From Pseudomonas linyingensis (GTDB lineage Bacteria > Pseudomonadota > Gammaproteobacteria > Pseudomonadales > Pseudomonadaceae), in the NCBI RefSeq assembly GCF_900109175.1, contig NZ_FNZE01000006.1, positions 186,001 through 250,000 of the forward strand: 64,000 nucleotides of DNA. Direction: 5' to 3'. Positions 1 to 13,968 of this stretch are shown here, piece after piece; position 1 is the first letter of the stretch, and the number at the start of each line of letters is the position of its first letter. The translations under genes were made by a program, and so were the position numbers. Under the pieces are notes generated by a model. That model worked only from the letters and a program-made list of their open reading frames with translations, had not been told where the DNA came from and made no database searches.

Positions 1-497
1 CTGTCGAAGGCATCGCCCTGGCTGGCCGCCCACAGCAGGGTGCTGTAGACCAGGCCGCAGGGCAGCCAGCCCCACAGGGCGCCAAGCAACAGGGCGCGAG
101 GGGCATTGTGCACCGGCAGCAGGCCACGGGCCAGCGGCTCGATACGCCGCCACAGGATCCGTCCGAGTCCTTCGATGCGGGTCAGGCCGCTCCACCAGCC
201 GGCCAGGTACAGCCCCATGGTGATCAGCAGCAGGCCGGCGATGCCGCGCAGCACGGTGGCCGCCGGGCCGCTGGCCACGGCCCATCCGGCGGCGCCGACC
301 AGCAGGCCGGCGACGGTGTAGGAGGCGATGCGGCCGAAGTTGTAGGCCAGCAGCAGCTGCAGACGGCGCTGGCGCTGCTCGGCGGGGATCGCCAGGGTCA
401 ACGCGCCCATCAGGCCGCCGCACATGCCGATACAGTGGCCGCCGCCGAGCAGGCCGAGAATCAGTGCCGAGGCCAGCAGGGGCAGCAGGTCAGTCAC
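1..497 (-). CDS. TauE/SafE-like membrane protein (partial, C-terminus off window)
   Basis: This is the N-terminal part of a polytopic inner-membrane protein of the sulfite exporter TauE/SafE superfamily; about 165 residues are visible and the rest lies beyond base 1. It starts at a GTG whose bases overlap the end of ccoS (stop at 490-492), so the two are translationally coupled. The N-terminus has a hydrophobic helix carrying GGGHCIGMCGG, a His/Cys motif typical of the short TauE/SafE-like proteins found next to cco assembly genes, followed by alternating hydrophobic segments and a WLPCGLVY motif. Being last in the ccoGHIS unit suggests a role in copper handling or maturation of cbb3 oxidase. 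That role is inferred from context; the substrate is not visible in the sequence. Confidence 0.8.
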   Translation of the reverse strand, partial: MTDLLPLLASALILGLLGGGHCIGMCGGLMGALTLAIPAEQRQRRLQLLLAYNFGRIASYTVAGLLVGAAGWAVASGPAATVLRGIAGLLLITMGLYLAGWWSGLTRIEGLGRILWRRIEPLARGLLPVHNAPRALLLGALWGWLPCGLVYSTLLWAASQGDAFD

Positions 498-723
498 GCG
501 GCGGTTCCCGGTCGGCTGGCTCCGGGGCGTCGCCGGCCGGTTTGCTGGCGCTGGCCTCGTCGATGCCGGCCTGGTGCTTGGGGTCTTCGTCGTCGAACAG
601 GATGCTGTGGGCCGGGCCGTCGAGGTCGTCATACTGGCCACTGTCCACGGCCCAGAAAAACATCCAGATGGCCAGGCCGACCAGCACCACGGCAACCGGG
701 ATCAGCAGGTAGAGTGCAGACAT
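490..723 (-). CDS. ccoS: cbb3-type cytochrome oxidase assembly protein CcoS
   Basis: A 77-residue protein with one N-terminal membrane helix (about residues 3-25), then the WAVDSGQYDDLDGPA signature of CcoS and an acidic cytoplasmic tail. CcoS is needed for cofactor (heme/copper) insertion into the catalytic subunit of cbb3 oxidases. It lies 14 nt downstream of ccoI and overlaps the following TauE/SafE-like gene, as in other ccoGHIS operons. The C-terminal tail rich in Pro, Glu and Asp is variable in the family. Confidence 0.95.
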   Translation of the reverse strand: MSALYLLIPVAVVLVGLAIWMFFWAVDSGQYDDLDGPAHSILFDDEDPKHQAGIDEASASKPAGDAPEPADREPPRD

Positions 724-737
724 CGCAAGACTCCGGG

Positions 738-3209
738 TCAGGTGCGGCTGGTGGCGGCCAGGTTTTCGGGAACATGGCCGATGGCGGTGGCCACCGGTTG
801 GCTGCTGCCGGTCACCCGGCTCAGGCGCAGGGCGTTGACCACCACCACCAGCGAACTGAGCGACATACCGATGGCGGCCCAGCCGGGGGTGATCCAGCCG
901 ATGGCGGCGAATGGCAGCACCAGGCCATTGTACAGGCCGGCCCAGGCCAGGTTCTCGACGATGATGCGGCGAGTGCGTTTGGCGACGTCGAACGCCTGCA
1001 CCAGGCTATCGAGGCGGTTGGACAACAGCACTGCGTCGGCGCTGGTCTTGGCCAGGTCGGTGGCGCTGCCCATGGCCACGCTGATATCGGCACCAGCCAA
1101 TACTGGCACGTCGTTGACGCCGTCACCGAGCATCAGCACATGCCGGCCCTGCTGGTGCAGCTGGTGCAGCACGGCCAGCTTGGCATCCGGGGGCAGGCCG
1201 CCGCGGGCGTCATCGATGCCCAGTTCGCTGGCCACGCTGGCGACCATCGGCGAGCTGTCGCCGGAGAGCAGCAGGACCTGCCAGCCACGCTGGTGAGCGG
1301 CGTCGACCAGCTGGTGGGCGTCATTGCGCAGGCAATCGTCGAGGCGAAACCAGGCGAGCGGGCCCTGCTCGTCGCCGAGCAGCAGCCACTGACCGGGTTC
1401 ATCGGGCATGGCCGGTGCCGGCTGGTCGCCGAGCTGGCAGACGAAGCCGGGCTCGCCGATGCGCAGGCGACGCCCGCCGACTTCGCCCTGCAGCCCCTTG
1501 CCAGGCTCGTTGTGCACGCCTTCGGCAGCCTGCGGGGCGCGGCCGAAGGCGCGGGCGATCGGGTGTTCCGAGCGGCTTTCCAGAGCGGCGGCTAGGCTCA
1601 GGCAGGTCTGGCTGTCCAGCGCGCCGAGCACGCGCACCTCGCGCAGGGTCAGGCGCCCTTCCGTGAGGGTGCCGGTCTTGTCGACGATCAGGGTGTCGAT
1701 CTGGTTGAGGCTTTCCAGCACATGGCCGCGGGTGACCAGCAGACCGAGCTTGTGCAGGCTGCCGGTGGCGGTGGTCAGCGCGGTCGGGGTGGCCAGCGAC
1801 AGCGCGCAGGGGCAGGTGGCGACCAGCAGGGCGAGGACGATCCAGAATGCCCGTTCGCTGTCGATCTGCCACCAGACCAGGCCGATCACCGCGGCGGTGA
1901 GCAGCACCACCACCAGGAACCACTGCGCCACGTGGTCGGCGAGCTGGGCCAGGCGCGGCTTGTCGGCCTGGGCGCGCTCGAGCAGGCGGACAATGGCGGA
2001 CAAGCGGGTGTCGTTGCCCAGCGCCTCGACCCGCACGGTCAGCGGGCCTTCGACGTTCAGGGTGCCGGCGGTGACCTGTTGGCCGGCGCTGCGTGGCTGC
2101 GGCAGGTATTCGCCGGTGAGCAGCGACTCGTCGATGCTCGACTGGCCGGCGAGGATCAGCGCGTCGGCCGGCACCACGGCGCCGGGCGGCACCAGCACCT
2201 GGTCGCCCAGCTGCAGTTCGTTGAGCAGGATGCGCTCGCTGTGGCCCTGTTCGTCCAGGCGCAGGCAGGAGGCCGGCAGCAGGTTGACCAGCTGGGCAGT
2301 GACCTGGGCGGTGCGCTCGCGGGCGCGGCGCTCCAGATAGCGTCCGGCGAGCAGGAACAGGGCGAACATACCCACGGCGTCGAAATACAACTCGCCCTGG
2401 CCGGTGATGGTCGACCACAGACCGGCGGCATAGGCGCCGCCGATGGCCAGTGATACCGAGACGTCCATGGTCAGGTGGCGGGTGCGCAGGTCGCGCAGGG
2501 CGCCGCGAAAGAACTGGCCGCAGCAGTAGAAGACGATGGGCGTGGTGAGGAACAGGCTGGTCCAGCGCAGGATGGCATCGAAACTGGCGCTGAGATCGAG
2601 GTTGAATTCCGGCCAGGTGGCCATGGTCGCCATCATCACCTGCATCCACAGCAGGCCGGCGACGCCGAGCTGGCGCATGGCCTTGCGGTTTTCCCGGTGC
2701 ATCTGCTCGGCTGCGGCATCCGCCTGGTAGGGATGGGCGGCATAGCCGATCCGGCGCAGCTCGGCGAGCAACTGGCTGAGCGGCAGGCTGGCATCGTTCC
2801 AGCGCACCTGCAGGCGGTGATTGGACAGGTTGAGGTTGGCCTCGCTGACGCCGGGCAGCTTCTTCAGGTGGTGCTCGATCAGCCAGCCACAGGCGGCGCA
2901 GCTGATGCCTTCGATCAGCAGGCAGGTTTCCGCCTGCTCGCCGGCATGGCTGACCAGCCCCTGCTGCACGTCCTCGCGGTCGTACAGCGCCAGCTCGTCG
3001 GCCAGGGCCTTGGGGAGGGCTTCGGGATTGGCGGCGGTTTCACTACGGTGGCGGTAGTAACCTTCCAGGCCGCCGGCGACGATGGCCTCGGCCACTGCCT
3101 GGCAGCCGGGACAGCACATGGCGCGTGCTTCGCCGAGCACCTGGGCGTGATACGGGCTGCCGTCGGGAACCGGCAGCCCGCAGTGGAAGCAGGGCAGGGG
3201 CGTGGCCAT
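738..3209 (-). CDS. ccoI: Copper-transporting P1B-type ATPase CcoI
   Basis: An 823-residue heavy-metal P-type ATPase of the FixI/CcoI branch, which exports copper to the periplasm for assembly of the cbb3 oxidase. The N-terminus has a Cys-rich segment (CxxC at 7-10 and CCPGC at 32-36) and one HMA domain with CAAC at 104-107. The core has TGE of the actuator domain at 365-367, the metal-site CPC in a membrane helix at 466-468, the phosphorylated Asp510 in DKTGT, and a GDGVND hinge near the C-terminus. Eight membrane helices are expected. It sits between ccoH and ccoS. The adjacent ccoGHS genes argue for the CcoI (assembly) role and against a CopA detoxification role. Confidence 0.95.
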   Translation of the reverse strand: MATPLPCFHCGLPVPDGSPYHAQVLGEARAMCCPGCQAVAEAIVAGGLEGYYRHRSETAANPEALPKALADELALYDREDVQQGLVSHAGEQAETCLLIEGISCAACGWLIEHHLKKLPGVSEANLNLSNHRLQVRWNDASLPLSQLLAELRRIGYAAHPYQADAAAEQMHRENRKAMRQLGVAGLLWMQVMMATMATWPEFNLDLSASFDAILRWTSLFLTTPIVFYCCGQFFRGALRDLRTRHLTMDVSVSLAIGGAYAAGLWSTITGQGELYFDAVGMFALFLLAGRYLERRARERTAQVTAQLVNLLPASCLRLDEQGHSERILLNELQLGDQVLVPPGAVVPADALILAGQSSIDESLLTGEYLPQPRSAGQQVTAGTLNVEGPLTVRVEALGNDTRLSAIVRLLERAQADKPRLAQLADHVAQWFLVVVLLTAAVIGLVWWQIDSERAFWIVLALLVATCPCALSLATPTALTTATGSLHKLGLLVTRGHVLESLNQIDTLIVDKTGTLTEGRLTLREVRVLGALDSQTCLSLAAALESRSEHPIARAFGRAPQAAEGVHNEPGKGLQGEVGGRRLRIGEPGFVCQLGDQPAPAMPDEPGQWLLLGDEQGPLAWFRLDDCLRNDAHQLVDAAHQRGWQVLLLSGDSSPMVASVASELGIDDARGGLPPDAKLAVLHQLHQQGRHVLMLGDGVNDVPVLAGADISVAMGSATDLAKTSADAVLLSNRLDSLVQAFDVAKRTRRIIVENLAWAGLYNGLVLPFAAIGWITPGWAAIGMSLSSLVVVVNALRLSRVTGSSQPVATAIGHVPENLAATSRT

Positions 3210-3217
3210 GACGCAGG

Positions 3218-3730
3218 TCAGGGCAGCAGCTGCACGGGGCGACGGTCCTCGAGAACGATCTCGTGGTACAGGCGCCAGTCTTCGCCGCCTTCCTTACCGA
3301 GCAGCTCGACGAAACGACGGCCGCTGACGGCGTCCTGCATCTGGCCGCGGTACAGCCCGGCCTCGCCGTCGGCCGGCTGGAGAATGATCCGGCGGTCACG
3401 CTCCGGCTGGGTTGGCGAGATCAGGTTGAGCACCAGTTGGCTCGGCTGGCTGATGCCGCTCAGGCGCAACTCGGCGGTGCCGGTGTGCTCGTCGAGAACG
3501 AGACTGGCCTGCATGCCGAGGCGCTTGGCCAGCTGCTCGCGCTTGAGCGAAGTGTTGATGCCCTTGCCGACGTCATAGTAGTTGTCGGCGACCAGGGTAT
3601 CGGCCGTGCGCACCGACAGGATCACCAGCGACACCCCCAGCACCACCGAGATGGCCAGAAGGGCGATGACGAACCAGGCCCAGAACTGCTTGTACCAGCG
3701 GCTGGTGATCTCGGGCTGTTGCATGTTCAC
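3218..3730 (-). CDS. ccoH: FixH family cbb3 oxidase assembly protein CcoH
   Basis: A 170-residue FixH-family protein with a short cytoplasmic N-terminus, one membrane helix (about residues 16-38: [19 protein letters not shown]) and a periplasmic beta-rich domain. CcoH associates with CcoP and CcoNO and stabilises the cbb3 complex. It starts 8 nt after the ccoG stop and ends 8 nt before the ccoI start, consistent with one transcript. The conserved [13 protein letters not shown] segment after the membrane helix is typical of the family. Confidence 0.92.
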   Translation of the reverse strand: MNMQQPEITSRWYKQFWAWFVIALLAISVVLGVSLVILSVRTADTLVADNYYDVGKGINTSLKREQLAKRLGMQASLVLDEHTGTAELRLSGISQPSQLVLNLISPTQPERDRRIILQPADGEAGLYRGQMQDAVSGRRFVELLGKEGGEDWRLYHEIVLEDRRPVQLLP

Positions 3731-3738
3731 TCTCTATA

Positions 3739-5157
3739 TCAGCGGACGCTTGGGCCGATGAAGCGGCTTTCGGCGTCGAAGGTTTTGCCGGGAATGTCGG
3801 CGGCCTGAATTGTAAAGAGAATCTCGTTGGTACTGGAAGGCAGTTGCTCCGGATCGATGGACAGCTCCAGCGGGACGGAGAGGATTTCGCCCGCCACTGC
3901 CTTGACCTCGCGACGCCCTTCGAAGACCAGACCGTCGAGGCCGGAGACGTCGATGGTGTAGACGTGGTCGCGCTGATCCTTGTTCATGATCTTCAGGGTG
4001 TAGACGTTCTCGATGCGGCCTTCCTCGTTCTCGCGGTAGAGCACGCGGTCCTTGATGACGTCGAGTTCGGCCAGCGGGCGCATGTACAGCGCGGTGGCGA
4101 AGGCGCCCGTCATGATCAGCAGGGCAATGGCGTAACCGATCAGACGCGGGCGGACGATATGGGTCTTGTGGCCGTTGAGGTTGTGCTCGGTGGTGTAGCC
4201 GACCAGACCCCTGGGGTAGTTCATCTTGTCCATGATGCTGTCGCAGGCGTCGACGCATGCGGCGCAGCCGATGCAGGCGATCTGCAGGCCGTTGCGGATG
4301 TCGATGCCGGTCGGGCAGACGTGCACGCACATCTTGCAGTCGATACAGTCGCCCAGACCCATGGCCTTGTAGTCGGCATCCTTCTTGCGCGGGCCGCGGC
4401 GCTCGCCACGCTTCTCGTTGTAGGAGACGATCAGGGTGTCCTTGTCGAACATCACGCTCTGGAAGCGCGAGTAGGGGCACATGTGGATGCACACCTGCTC
4501 GCGCAGCCAGCCGGCGTTGCCGTAGGTGGCCAGGGTGAAGAAGCCGACCCAGAACAGCGCCCAGCCATCGATGTTGAAGGTGAAGAGGTCGACCGTCAGT
4601 TGACGGATCGGGGTGAAGTAACCGACGAAGGTCAGTGCGGTTAGCAGGGCCACGCCCAGCCAGATGGAGTGCTTGGCGGCCTTGCGCAGGAATTTCTCGG
4701 TGCTCATCGGCTGCTTGTCGAGCTTCATGCGCTGGTTGCGGTCACCCTCGGTGACCTTCTCCGCCCACATGTACACCCAGGTCCATACGCTCTGCGGGCA
4801 GGTGTAGCCGCACCAGACGCGGCCGGCGAACACGGTGATGAAGAACAGGCCGAAGGCGCAGATGATCAGTAGCCAGGACAGCAACATAAAGTCCTGTGGC
4901 CAGAAGGTGGCGCCGAAGATGTAGAACTTGCGCTCCGGCAGGTTCCACCAGACGGCTTGGCGGTCACCCCAGTTGAGCCAGGCGGTGCCGAAGAACATCA
5001 GGAACAGAAAGGCACCGCTGACCAGACGGATATTGCGGAACAGTCCGGTGAAGGCCTTGGTGTAGATCTGCTCGCGCTTGGCGTAGAGATCGACACTTTC
5101 GCCTTTTTTGGCAGGGGAGGGAGGGGTTACATCCTGAACGGGGATCTTGTCGCTCAT
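3739..5157 (-). CDS. ccoG: cbb3 oxidase accessory iron-sulfur membrane protein CcoG
   Basis: A 472-residue RdxA/FixG-family protein. It has about five membrane helices, a conserved GRVWCGYTCPQ motif near residue 113, and a ferredoxin-like domain with two [4Fe-4S] cysteine sets (C271, C274, C277, C281 and C295, C298, C301, C305). The C-terminal part is an Ig-like periplasmic domain. CcoG is thought to reduce copper before CcoI-linked delivery to the oxidase. It heads the ccoGHIS unit, separated from ccoP by a 236-nt gap that contains a strong hairpin, so it is probably transcribed at least partly from its own promoter. Confidence 0.95.
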   Translation of the reverse strand: MSDKIPVQDVTPPSPAKKGESVDLYAKREQIYTKAFTGLFRNIRLVSGAFLFLMFFGTAWLNWGDRQAVWWNLPERKFYIFGATFWPQDFMLLSWLLIICAFGLFFITVFAGRVWCGYTCPQSVWTWVYMWAEKVTEGDRNQRMKLDKQPMSTEKFLRKAAKHSIWLGVALLTALTFVGYFTPIRQLTVDLFTFNIDGWALFWVGFFTLATYGNAGWLREQVCIHMCPYSRFQSVMFDKDTLIVSYNEKRGERRGPRKKDADYKAMGLGDCIDCKMCVHVCPTGIDIRNGLQIACIGCAACVDACDSIMDKMNYPRGLVGYTTEHNLNGHKTHIVRPRLIGYAIALLIMTGAFATALYMRPLAELDVIKDRVLYRENEEGRIENVYTLKIMNKDQRDHVYTIDVSGLDGLVFEGRREVKAVAGEILSVPLELSIDPEQLPSSTNEILFTIQAADIPGKTFDAESRFIGPSVR

Positions 5158-5340
5158 CGGTCGTCTCTACCACAGCTGGAGAAGTAGGCGCCCCCAACCA
5201 GTCGTAACCGATCGGGTTCATTTCACCTTCCCTGCAATGGTACGCCTAATGGATTGGGTGTGCATGCGACGGGTGGTCGCGCAATACCTCGTGGGGTATC
5301 TGGCGAGGGCAGGTTGTGTCGTTTCATGTCCCCACAAATG

Positions 5341-5377
5341 AGAACGCCGCTTTCCGGTAACCGGAAAGCGGCGTTCT
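5341..5377 (-). terminator. Perfect hairpin after ccoP
   Basis: Two perfectly complementary 18-nt arms (5341-5358 and 5360-5377) flank a single central base. It lies 16 nt beyond the ccoP stop and before ccoG. There is no long T-run on the minus strand, so it may act as a 3' stabiliser or a partial terminator that lowers ccoGHIS expression relative to ccoNOQP. Confidence 0.65.
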
Positions 5378-5393
5378 GGCCTGCAGCAAGGTT

Positions 5394-6308
5394 TTACTGC
5401 TGCGCAGCCTTCTGCGACAGGCTGTACACGTAGGCCGCCAGCAGGTGGACCTTGTCGTTGCCGAGCATGTCCTTCTGCGCCGGCATCTTGCCGTTACGAC
5501 CATAGCGCAGGGTCTGCTGGACCTGGGCGAAGCCCGAGCCATACAGCCAGGTGCGGTCGGTCAGGTTGGGGGCGCCCATGGCCTGCACGCCCTTGCCTTC
5601 CGGGCCATGGCAGACGGCGCAGTTGGTGGCGAAGGTCTTCTGGCCGACAGCGAGGTCGATGCCTTCCGGATTCTTCAGGCCGGACAGGCTGCGCACGTAG
5701 CCGGCGACGTTCTTGATGCCTTCCTCGCCGAGGATGTCCTTCCACGCCGGCATGGCGGCCTGACGGCCGCCCATGATGGTGGTCTTGATGGTGTCGGCTT
5801 CGCCGCCGTACAGCCAGTCGTGGTCGGTCAGGTTCGGGAAGCCGTAGGCACCCTTGGCGTCGGAGCCGTGGCAGACGGAGCAGTTGGAGGCGAACAGGCG
5901 GGCACCCATTTTCAGGGCCTGCTCGTCCTTGGCCACTTCGGCCACCGGCATGGCGGCGTACTTGGCGTACAGCGGACCGTACTGCTCGTCCGCGCGGGCC
6001 ATTTCCTTCTTCCACTGGTTGACGCCGGTCCAGCCTTCCTCGTAGCCCGGCAGGACGCCTTTCCAGTTGCCCAGGCCCGGGTAGAGCACCAGGTAGCCGA
6101 GGGCGAACACCACGGTGCCGATGAACAACATGAACCACCACTTGGGCAGCGGGTTGTCATACTCCTGGATGCCGTCGAAGGTGTGCCCCATCGTCTGGTC
6201 GGTGGTGTCCGGACGCTGGCCCTTGCGGGTCGCCAACAGCAGCCAGGTCAGCGCCACTATGGTGCCGAGGCTGAGTATGGTGACATACCAATTCCAAAAA
6301 CTGGTCAT
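5394..6308 (-). CDS. ccoP: cbb3-type cytochrome c oxidase diheme subunit CcoP
   Basis: A 304-residue diheme c-type subunit that passes electrons from periplasmic cytochromes to CcoO/CcoN. An N-terminal double membrane anchor (about residues 5-25 and 57-77) is followed by two cytochrome c domains with heme motifs CSVCH (143-147) and CAVCH (230-234). Distal Met ligands are available in the PAMPAW-like segment and in the later GKMPAQ segment. The start ATG overlaps the ccoQ stop by 4 nt. It is the last gene of ccoNOQP, followed by a strong hairpin. Confidence 0.97.
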   Translation of the reverse strand: MTSFWNWYVTILSLGTIVALTWLLLATRKGQRPDTTDQTMGHTFDGIQEYDNPLPKWWFMLFIGTVVFALGYLVLYPGLGNWKGVLPGYEEGWTGVNQWKKEMARADEQYGPLYAKYAAMPVAEVAKDEQALKMGARLFASNCSVCHGSDAKGAYGFPNLTDHDWLYGGEADTIKTTIMGGRQAAMPAWKDILGEEGIKNVAGYVRSLSGLKNPEGIDLAVGQKTFATNCAVCHGPEGKGVQAMGAPNLTDRTWLYGSGFAQVQQTLRYGRNGKMPAQKDMLGNDKVHLLAAYVYSLSQKAAQQ

Positions 6309-6487
6309 TCGTGCTTACTCCTGGAAGCTTCTTCTTCACGCTTTTCGGACTTGGGCTCATCGGCGAAGGGCAGGTTGGCCGCTTCGTCAAAGCTCTTCTT
6401 GGAGCGGCCGAATACCCAGATCAGCAGCACCACGAAGGCGATAAATACGATGGCAGTACCCAATCCACGCAGAGTCCCGATATCCAT
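6305..6487 (-). CDS. ccoQ: cbb3-type oxidase small subunit CcoQ
   Basis: A 60-residue single-helix membrane protein (helix about residues 10-27) with an acidic and basic cytoplasmic tail. CcoQ stabilises the interaction of CcoP with the CcoNO core. It is located between ccoO (6 nt) and ccoP (4-nt overlap), which is its invariant position. The [19 protein letters not shown] region after the helix matches the family. Confidence 0.93.
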   Translation of the reverse strand: MDIGTLRGLGTAIVFIAFVVLLIWVFGRSKKSFDEAANLPFADEPKSEKREEEASRSKHE

Positions 6488-6493
6488 GGCGCG

Positions 6494-8547
<2,054 letters not shown>

Positions 8548-8623
8548 TTTCGAGGTTCCACGACTAATGGGCTTGATCGGAGAAAGATCAGCGTCAGGAT
8601 GGATAAAGCGCTCTGGATAGATG

Positions 8624-8637
8624 TTGATACAAATCAA
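8624..8637 (-). promoter_or_regulatory. ANR/FNR box upstream of ccoN
   Basis: TTGATACAAATCAA is a perfect match to the FNR/ANR consensus TTGAT-N4-ATCAA. It is centred about 83 nt upstream of the ccoN ATG, with a possible -10 (TATCCA on the minus strand, 8605-8600) at about the spacing of an activating box. It implies low-oxygen induction of ccoNOQP by ANR. It also lies only 27 nt before the start of the divergent hydrolase gene at 8665. Confidence 0.9.
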
Positions 8638-8664
8638 AGCCCTAGGGCGTGTGAGGTTTTTTGC

Positions 8665-9309
8665 ATGAGTTTTTCCGAACTTTTGTGGTCAGGGCCGGTC
8701 GCCGGGGAGCATGTACGGCTGATCCTGGCCCATGGCGCCGGTGCGCCGATGGACAGTCCGTTCATGAACGAGATGGCCGTGCGGCTGGCCGAGTGCGGCG
8801 TGCGTGTGGTGCGTTTCGAGTTCCCCTACATGGCCGACCGGCGCCGGGATGGCGGCAAGCGGCCGCCCAATCCGCAGGCGCGCCTGCTCTACTGCTGGCG
8901 CGAGGTCTGGCGTGAGGTGAATGCCCGTGAGCCGGGTAGCTGGGCCATCGGCGGCAAGTCGATGGGCGGACGGATGGCCAGCCTGCTGGCCGACGAATTG
9001 GCGCCGACCGCACTGGTCTGCCTGGGCTATCCGTTCCATGCCGCCGGCAAGCCGGAGAAGCCGCGGGTCGAGCATCTGGCCGCCTTGCGCACGCCGACCC
9101 TGATCGTGCAGGGCGAGCGCGATGCACTGGGAAACCGCGAGCGGGTCGCCGGCTACAGCCTTTCGCCGGCGATCCGGCTGCTGTGGCTGGAGTCGGCCGA
9201 TCACGACCTCAAGCCGCTCAAGGCCTCCGGTTTCACCCATGCCCAGCATCTGCAGCGCACGGCCGAGGCAGTCGCCGCCTTCCTTGGCGGCCCGGTGAGG
9301 CCAGCGTAG
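8665..9309 (+). CDS. Alpha/beta hydrolase of the KANL3/Tex30 (dienelactone hydrolase-like) family
   Basis: A 214-residue cytosolic alpha/beta hydrolase. The nucleophile elbow is GGKSMGGR with Ser as nucleophile, an oxyanion-type [14 protein letters not shown] loop follows strand 1, the acid is in [10 protein letters not shown], and a His lies in the ESADHDLKP loop near the end. These fit the KANL3/Tex30-like group (COG3571 type). The ATG at 8665 has GTGAGG 8 nt upstream; the longer upstream reading frame overlaps the ccoN promoter and is rejected. It is divergent from ccoN. The substrate is unknown. Confidence 0.82.
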   Translation: MSFSELLWSGPVAGEHVRLILAHGAGAPMDSPFMNEMAVRLAECGVRVVRFEFPYMADRRRDGGKRPPNPQARLLYCWREVWREVNAREPGSWAIGGKSMGGRMASLLADELAPTALVCLGYPFHAAGKPEKPRVEHLAALRTPTLIVQGERDALGNRERVAGYSLSPAIRLLWLESADHDLKPLKASGFTHAQHLQRTAEAVAAFLGGPVRPA

Positions 9310-9381
9310 GGGTGTCAGGCGGCTCGCTCGCTGCGCATGGCGCTCCCTATGCGGGAAAGTGACCGTGCCGCGTGGCTGGAC

Positions 9382-12054
<2,673 letters not shown>

Positions 12055-12139
12055 GCTGGTGTCCTCCAGTCGGGATGCGCGGCGGACGGCGCGGGCTGAT
12101 TCACAAGCCTAGTCCGTCCTCTCGCCGGCTGCCGTGCGG

Positions 12140-12168
12140 TTGGCCGCGCCGGCGCTTTGCGCGACAAT
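12140..12168 (+). promoter_or_regulatory. Possible sigma-70 promoter for tusA
   Basis: TTGGCC, a 17-nt spacer, then GACAAT. The start would be about 20 nt upstream of the tusA ATG. Both hexamers match the consensus at four of six positions, so the call is tentative. Confidence 0.35.
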
Positions 12169-12193
12169 GCCGGCCTGTCACGCGGAGTTCCCC

Positions 12194-12433
12194 ATGTCCC
12201 AGCAACCCGACGCCATTCTCGATGCCACCGGCCTCAACTGCCCCGAACCGGTGATGATGCTGCACAACAAGGTGCGCGACCTGCCAGCCGGCGGCCTGCT
12301 CAAGGTAATCGCCACCGACCCCTCGACCCGTCGCGACATCCCCAAGTTCTGCCTGTTCCTCGGCCACGAGCTGCTCGAGCAGCAGGAAGAGGCGGGTACC
12401 TACCTGTACTGGATTCGCAAGAAGGCCGACTGA
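12194..12433 (+). CDS. tusA: Sulfurtransferase TusA
   Basis: A 79-residue TusA/SirA-family protein. The conserved [12 protein letters not shown] motif carries the persulfide-forming Cys (residue 16) in the LNCPEP context. TusA relays sulfur from a cysteine desulfurase to the 2-thiouridine tRNA pathway and, in Pseudomonas, supports other sulfur transfers. It is divergent from acnA and convergent with the MATE gene. Full length for the family. Confidence 0.95.
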   Translation: MSQQPDAILDATGLNCPEPVMMLHNKVRDLPAGGLLKVIATDPSTRRDIPKFCLFLGHELLEQQEEAGTYLYWIRKKAD

Positions 12434-12455
12434 GGGCGGCTGCTGCGCGCTCCCG

Positions 12456-13841
12456 TTAGGACCGTACCGCGCTCCGCGCAATGCGCTGCAGGCGCACGCC
12501 GAGCAGCACGGCGGCGCAGGTCAGGCCAATCACCAGGCCCTGCCACAGTCCGGCCGGGCCGCTGGGCAGGCCGAGCAGCTCGCTGAGGCCCAGGCTGTAA
12601 CCGATCGGCAGGCCGATGCCCCAGTAGGCCAGCAGGGTGATCAGCATGGTCGCACGGGTGTCGTGGTAGCCACGCAGGGCACCGGCGGCGGTGACCTGGA
12701 TGGCGTCGGAGAACTGGAACAGCGCCGAGTACATCAGCAGCGCGCTGGCCACGGCGAGCACCTCGGTGTCCGGGGTGTACAGCCGGGCGATGTCCGCGCG
12801 CAGCAGCAACATGAGGCTCGCGGACAGGCAGGCATAGACCAGCGCCGTGGCCATCGCCACGCCGGCGGAGAAGCGCGCATCGCGCGGCGCCCCGCGTCCC
12901 AGCGCCTGGCCGACCCTTACCGTGGTGGCCATGGCCAGCGAGTACGGGATCATGAACACCATCGAGGAAAAGTTCAGCGCCACCTGATGCCCGGCCACCA
13001 CGCTGGCGCCCAGGCTGCCGATCAGCAGGGCGATCACCGAGAAGATGCTGGCCTCGGCGAAGATGGCGATGCCGATCGGCAGGCCGAGTGTCAGCAGCGT
13101 GCGGATCTCCGGCCACTGCGGCCATTCCAGGCGCTCGAACAGCTGGCTGGAGCGGTAGACCGGCGCCCAGTGTACCCACCACAGCATGGCGCCGAGCATG
13201 AACCACAGCACCAGGGCCGTGGCCCAGCCGCAGCCGACGCCGCCCATGGCCGGCAGGCCGAGCTTGCCGTAGATGAAGATGTAGTTGAGCGGGATGTTCA
13301 GCAGCAGGCCGAGCAGGCCGATAACCATGGTTGGCCGGGTGCTGCCCAGGCCGTCGCTGAAGCCACGCAGTACCTGATACAGCGCCAGGGCCGGAAAGCC
13401 GAGCGCCACGGCCTGCAGGTAGCCCATGGTCGTCGTACGCAGAGAGGCCTCCACCTGCATCAGCACCAGTATCGGCTCGGCGCAGAGCAGCAGCGCGGCG
13501 GCGATCAGGCCGATGGTCAGCGCCAGCCACAGCGCCTGGCGCACCAGCGGACCGATCAGGACGTAGGTCCCGGCCCCGACCTTGCGTGACACCTTGGCGG
13601 TGGTCGCCAGCAGGATGCCGCCCATCAGCAGCAGCATCGGAACCCAGATCGAGTTGCCCAGCGCCACGGCCGCCAGATCGCGCGGGCCGACCCGGCCGGC
13701 CATCACGGTATCGACAAAGCCCATGGCGGTGTTGGCCAGCTGGGCGACCATGATCGGGCCGGCGAGGGCGAGCAGCGCCTTGACTTCGTCCAGGCTGCGG
13801 CGGCTACGGGAGGGGGCGAGTGAAGCGAGCAGGGCGGACAT
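12456..13841 (-). CDS. MATE family multidrug efflux transporter (NorM/PmpM-like)
   Basis: A 461-residue protein with 12 hydrophobic segments in two homologous halves, typical of MATE exporters that use Na+ or H+ gradients to expel cationic drugs. Family features include [25 protein letters not shown] near the N-terminus and [15 protein letters not shown] at the start of the second half. The start is placed at the ATG at 13841, which has GAGGT just upstream; an in-frame start 14 codons earlier is possible. The sequence resembles the Pseudomonas PmpM/NorM group, but drug specificity cannot be read from it. Confidence 0.9.
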   Translation of the reverse strand: MSALLASLAPSRSRRSLDEVKALLALAGPIMVAQLANTAMGFVDTVMAGRVGPRDLAAVALGNSIWVPMLLLMGGILLATTAKVSRKVGAGTYVLIGPLVRQALWLALTIGLIAAALLLCAEPILVLMQVEASLRTTTMGYLQAVALGFPALALYQVLRGFSDGLGSTRPTMVIGLLGLLLNIPLNYIFIYGKLGLPAMGGVGCGWATALVLWFMLGAMLWWVHWAPVYRSSQLFERLEWPQWPEIRTLLTLGLPIGIAIFAEASIFSVIALLIGSLGASVVAGHQVALNFSSMVFMIPYSLAMATTVRVGQALGRGAPRDARFSAGVAMATALVYACLSASLMLLLRADIARLYTPDTEVLAVASALLMYSALFQFSDAIQVTAAGALRGYHDTRATMLITLLAYWGIGLPIGYSLGLSELLGLPSGPAGLWQGLVIGLTCAAVLLGVRLQRIARSAVRS

Positions 13842-13968
13842 CGACAGACCTCGACAAACAGCTGACCAGTCTACGCCGTGCACCGAAATGGGGCCAGCTC
13901 AGGGCCGCGCCGATCGTGCCGATGGGGTAAAGTGGCGGCAACTTCCCGACCTTCCGACGGACACTCCC

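Noticed and set aside
8548-8637. N-terminal extension of ccoN
   Set aside because: The open frame upstream crosses the ANR box and promoter, and its residues do not resemble CcoN; the start at 8547 gives family length.
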